Positions 61,858 to 64,000 of a DNA stretch of 64,000 bases are shown here, in pieces (positions within the stretch are counted from its first letter, which is position 1; each line of letters opens with the position of its first letter). The stretch spans positions 1,178,001 to 1,242,000 of the forward strand of contig JAIXMP010000004.1 in the NCBI GenBank assembly GCA_025677815.1. The letters are read 5' to 3'. The notes under the pieces were generated by a model that saw only the letters and a list, made by a program, of their open reading frames with translations, did not search any database and was not told where the DNA came from. The position numbers and the translations under genes were made by a program. This DNA comes from Phascolomyces articulosus (taxonomy: Eukaryota; Mucoromycota; Mucoromycetes; Mucorales; Lichtheimiaceae).

Positions 61858-63755
61858 ATGTCTAGTCCAATCAAATTACAAGAAGAAGGGTTAGTATCCC
61901 CACCATCGACGATGAGAGTAAAAGAGTAGGAGGAAAAGCAGCAACAGGGAGCAACAGAAGACGATATTGATATATGTTTGCAGTCCTTCAAATACTGCTT
62001 TCGATACAGATTCAAAGCAATTACAAGATTTAGGATATAAACAAGAATTTAAACGAGAAGTCAGTTTATTTTCTCAAGTTGGATTTTCATTTCTCACCAT
62101 GGCCATGTTACCTGGATGGTATATTAGTTTTAATGAATCATTTAATGCCGGTGGTCCAATGTCATTGTTTTGGGGCTTTGTAAGTTTGTTAAAATTGAAT
62201 CAAGAGGATGAAAGAAGGAGGAAGGGTTTAATATGTATATGGGACAATAAGGATGAAAATTCAAAGTGGTAGATAAGGGGAACAAATGTTTGTTGTGTCC
62301 CATATCAACCAACTGGGCGAGAGCAAGTTTATATATTTATTCCAACTAAAATAGTGATCATTAAAAGATTGTAGCTACTCCATTTACTTTTTGTGTTGCT
62401 CTTGCATTAGCTGAATTCGTATCAGGTATATATAAAAAACACATGTTGTTGAAAAGAACTTCATATGACTTTTTCATAATTTTGTTTTCATGTGTTTCAT
62501 TTACATAGCATATCCTATCAATGGTGGAGTTTATTCTTGGTGTCGGTTCCTTAGCAATGACAAATGGGGTCCAAGTATGTCTTGTATATTTTATATTTAT
62601 ATCTTTCTGCATGAACAGCAACCAAAAAAAGGGGGAAGGTTTATTATTATCCATATGTATGGCTATACCGAACGGACTAAGATTTTATTCATTATAACAA
62701 TATATAGTATTAGCATTGAACTGTGGATGCATGTTTCTTGCTGGCTGTATATCTGCTGTTTTGGCGACAGGATATGCGGTCACTCAAGCGATCATTGGCA
62801 TGGTCAATATCAATAAAAATGAGGCAAATGGTGATGCTCTATTCTCTAATAAAGGGGTGGAACTTGTCATCTTTATTATTTACACAGTCATGATTACGGC
62901 TTATTGTACCCTTGGGATGAAATTTAATGCTTATATGAACCGAGTTTTAGGTAAAAGGAGAAAAATTAAAGTCGCATGCGAAATACGTATTAACATTTGG
63001 TCGCTTGTAAAATTAATACGTAAATTTTAAAAAATTATATACATCTACGTATTGTATTTTTTTTTTCTCTCAGTGGTATGGACAGCACTTGGTACCTTGA
63101 TTGTTAGCATCACATTACCTGTCATGTCCCCAATAAATCCTTCCGCATCCTGGGTATTTACAGGATTCAACAATGAAACAGGTTATTCAAATTCGGGCAT
63201 TGCTTTCTTTCTTGGGTTACTTCCAGCTTCCGTCACTATGGTACGACAAATCTAAGATGCATATACAATGGATAAATGATATCAAACTTTGTATATATAA
63301 AACTAACACATACTTTTTTTTTTAAAAAAAAAAAGATTGGTTACGAGAATGGAGCTCATATTTCAGAAGGCACGAAAAATGCGGCTATCACAGGCCCTCG
63401 AGGCATCCTTATTTCTGTTGTCAGTGCAGTCTTTCAAGGAATTTTATTATGTTGTATAACTTTATTTTCAGTCCAAGATGTCGATGAATTGATCAATGCA
63501 AGCTACCCTGTGGGAACCTTATTTCTTCGATCCACCAATACATCCGTGGCCATCTTTTTCTTGGTGGTTATTGCAGTTGCTTTGATTGGATGTTCATGTA
63601 GTATGTTATTATCTGCTGCACAAATGATCTTTGCTATGTCACGCGATGGATTATTACCTGGCCATCGATATTGGTATTCACTTAGTAAAAATTATCAAGT
63701 TCCATTACGAGCATTGTTATTATTGTGTTTGGTCTCTATCCTTGCTGTTCTACCT
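61858..63755 (+). CDS. APC-superfamily permease (GABA/choline/amino-acid type), 3' end outside window
   Basis: Seven exons are visible: 61858-61925, 61984-62179, 62368-62425, 62509-62574, 62714-62950, 63074-63240 and 63336-63755, all in phase and giving 404 codons. The N-terminus MSSPIKLQEEGLVSPPSTMR is hydrophilic; segment 1 follows FKREVSLFSQVGFSFLTMAM. Typical yeast-type APC blocks: NAGGPMSLFWGF, AEFVSAYPINGGVYSWCRFL, YMNRVL/VVWTALGT, NETGYSNSGIAFFLGLLPAS, GYENGAHISEGTKNAAITGP (the E-x-x-x-AA motif of GABA/choline permeases) and FAMSRDGLLPGHRYWYSLSK. The final exons (about 120 residues, segments 9-12) are not in the window: after the GTAAGT donor at 63756 no acceptor with a fitting exon appears by 64000. 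The first intron is only 58 nt. Substrate cannot be decided. Confidence 0.88.
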
Positions 63756-64000
63756 GTAAGTACCCATAGATATACCAGGGCAATAGATGTATATGGTTAC
63801 ACTACGGAAGAAAGGAAGTATATGTTTTGCTAATCATGAAAAATATACTATTTGGTAAATATTTCAACAACGGTGGATGATACTATATAATAGTCATTAG
63901 GAAGTGACGTATACTTGTCCATCGTTCTATCAACCACCGTCATTTTCATGAACACTTCTTATTGTATTCCATGTGTATGTCGTTTGATCTGGAAACGGCA
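63756..64000. other. Intron or truncation downstream of the permease exon
   Basis: The sequence after the donor continues for 245 bp without a recognisable next exon. Introns in this gene are 57-188 nt, so this intron is either unusually long or the gene is broken here. Confidence 0.4.

Overview
This is an AT-rich fungal nuclear segment. The genes are split by many short introns (about 50-210 nt) with GTA/GTR donors and T-rich TAG acceptors, and intergenic DNA is full of A/T runs and AAT/GAA microsatellites. The gene content (DED1 helicase, QCR10, Erf2-type DHHC acyltransferase, UreD, Crh-type GH16, a GM130-like golgin, allantoate-type permeases) and the codon and intron style suggest an early-diverging filamentous fungus, most likely Mucoromycota. 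The phylum is an inference.

Left part (1-29 kb), mostly housekeeping: an AAAP amino-acid transporter (+); five consecutive minus-strand genes (DED1, a PH-domain cortical-type protein, a GPI-anchored GH16 Crh-like glucanosyltransferase, QCR10, with QCR10 head-to-head to the next gene); an Erf2-like palmitoyltransferase (+) tail-to-tail with ureD (-); an orphan N/S-rich protein (+); an acidic C2H2 zinc-finger protein (-) head-to-head with an ACS-family (Dal5/Tna1-like) permease (+); and a small heat-shock protein (+).

Middle (29-39 kb): a 1,861-residue GM130-like golgin with about 17 tandem 42-residue (six-heptad) repeats; a small basic hypothetical protein; and a 609-residue coiled-coil protein carrying a HAP1/TRAK/BICD-like CC1 box, a Spindly-like motif and a C-terminal membrane anchor, which looks like an undescribed membrane-bound dynein adaptor.

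Right part (39-64 kb) is gene-poor and rich in relics. It holds a monocarboxylate-type MFS gene (+) with one frame break, a second ACS permease (-) 75 bp away tail-to-tail, several decayed copies of the last exons of these transporters, duplicated non-coding blocks, degenerate minisatellites, and a decayed copy (58.75-59.44 kb) of the zinc-finger gene from 21-23 kb. The zinc-finger/ACS pair therefore occurs twice, head-to-head both times but in opposite orientation, pointing to an inverted segmental duplication of a putative regulator-transporter module. The window ends inside an APC-superfamily (GABA/choline-type) permease (+).

All splice sites were read by hand: a model was accepted when the GT/AG sites keep phase and the translation follows the family pattern. 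No searches were run.
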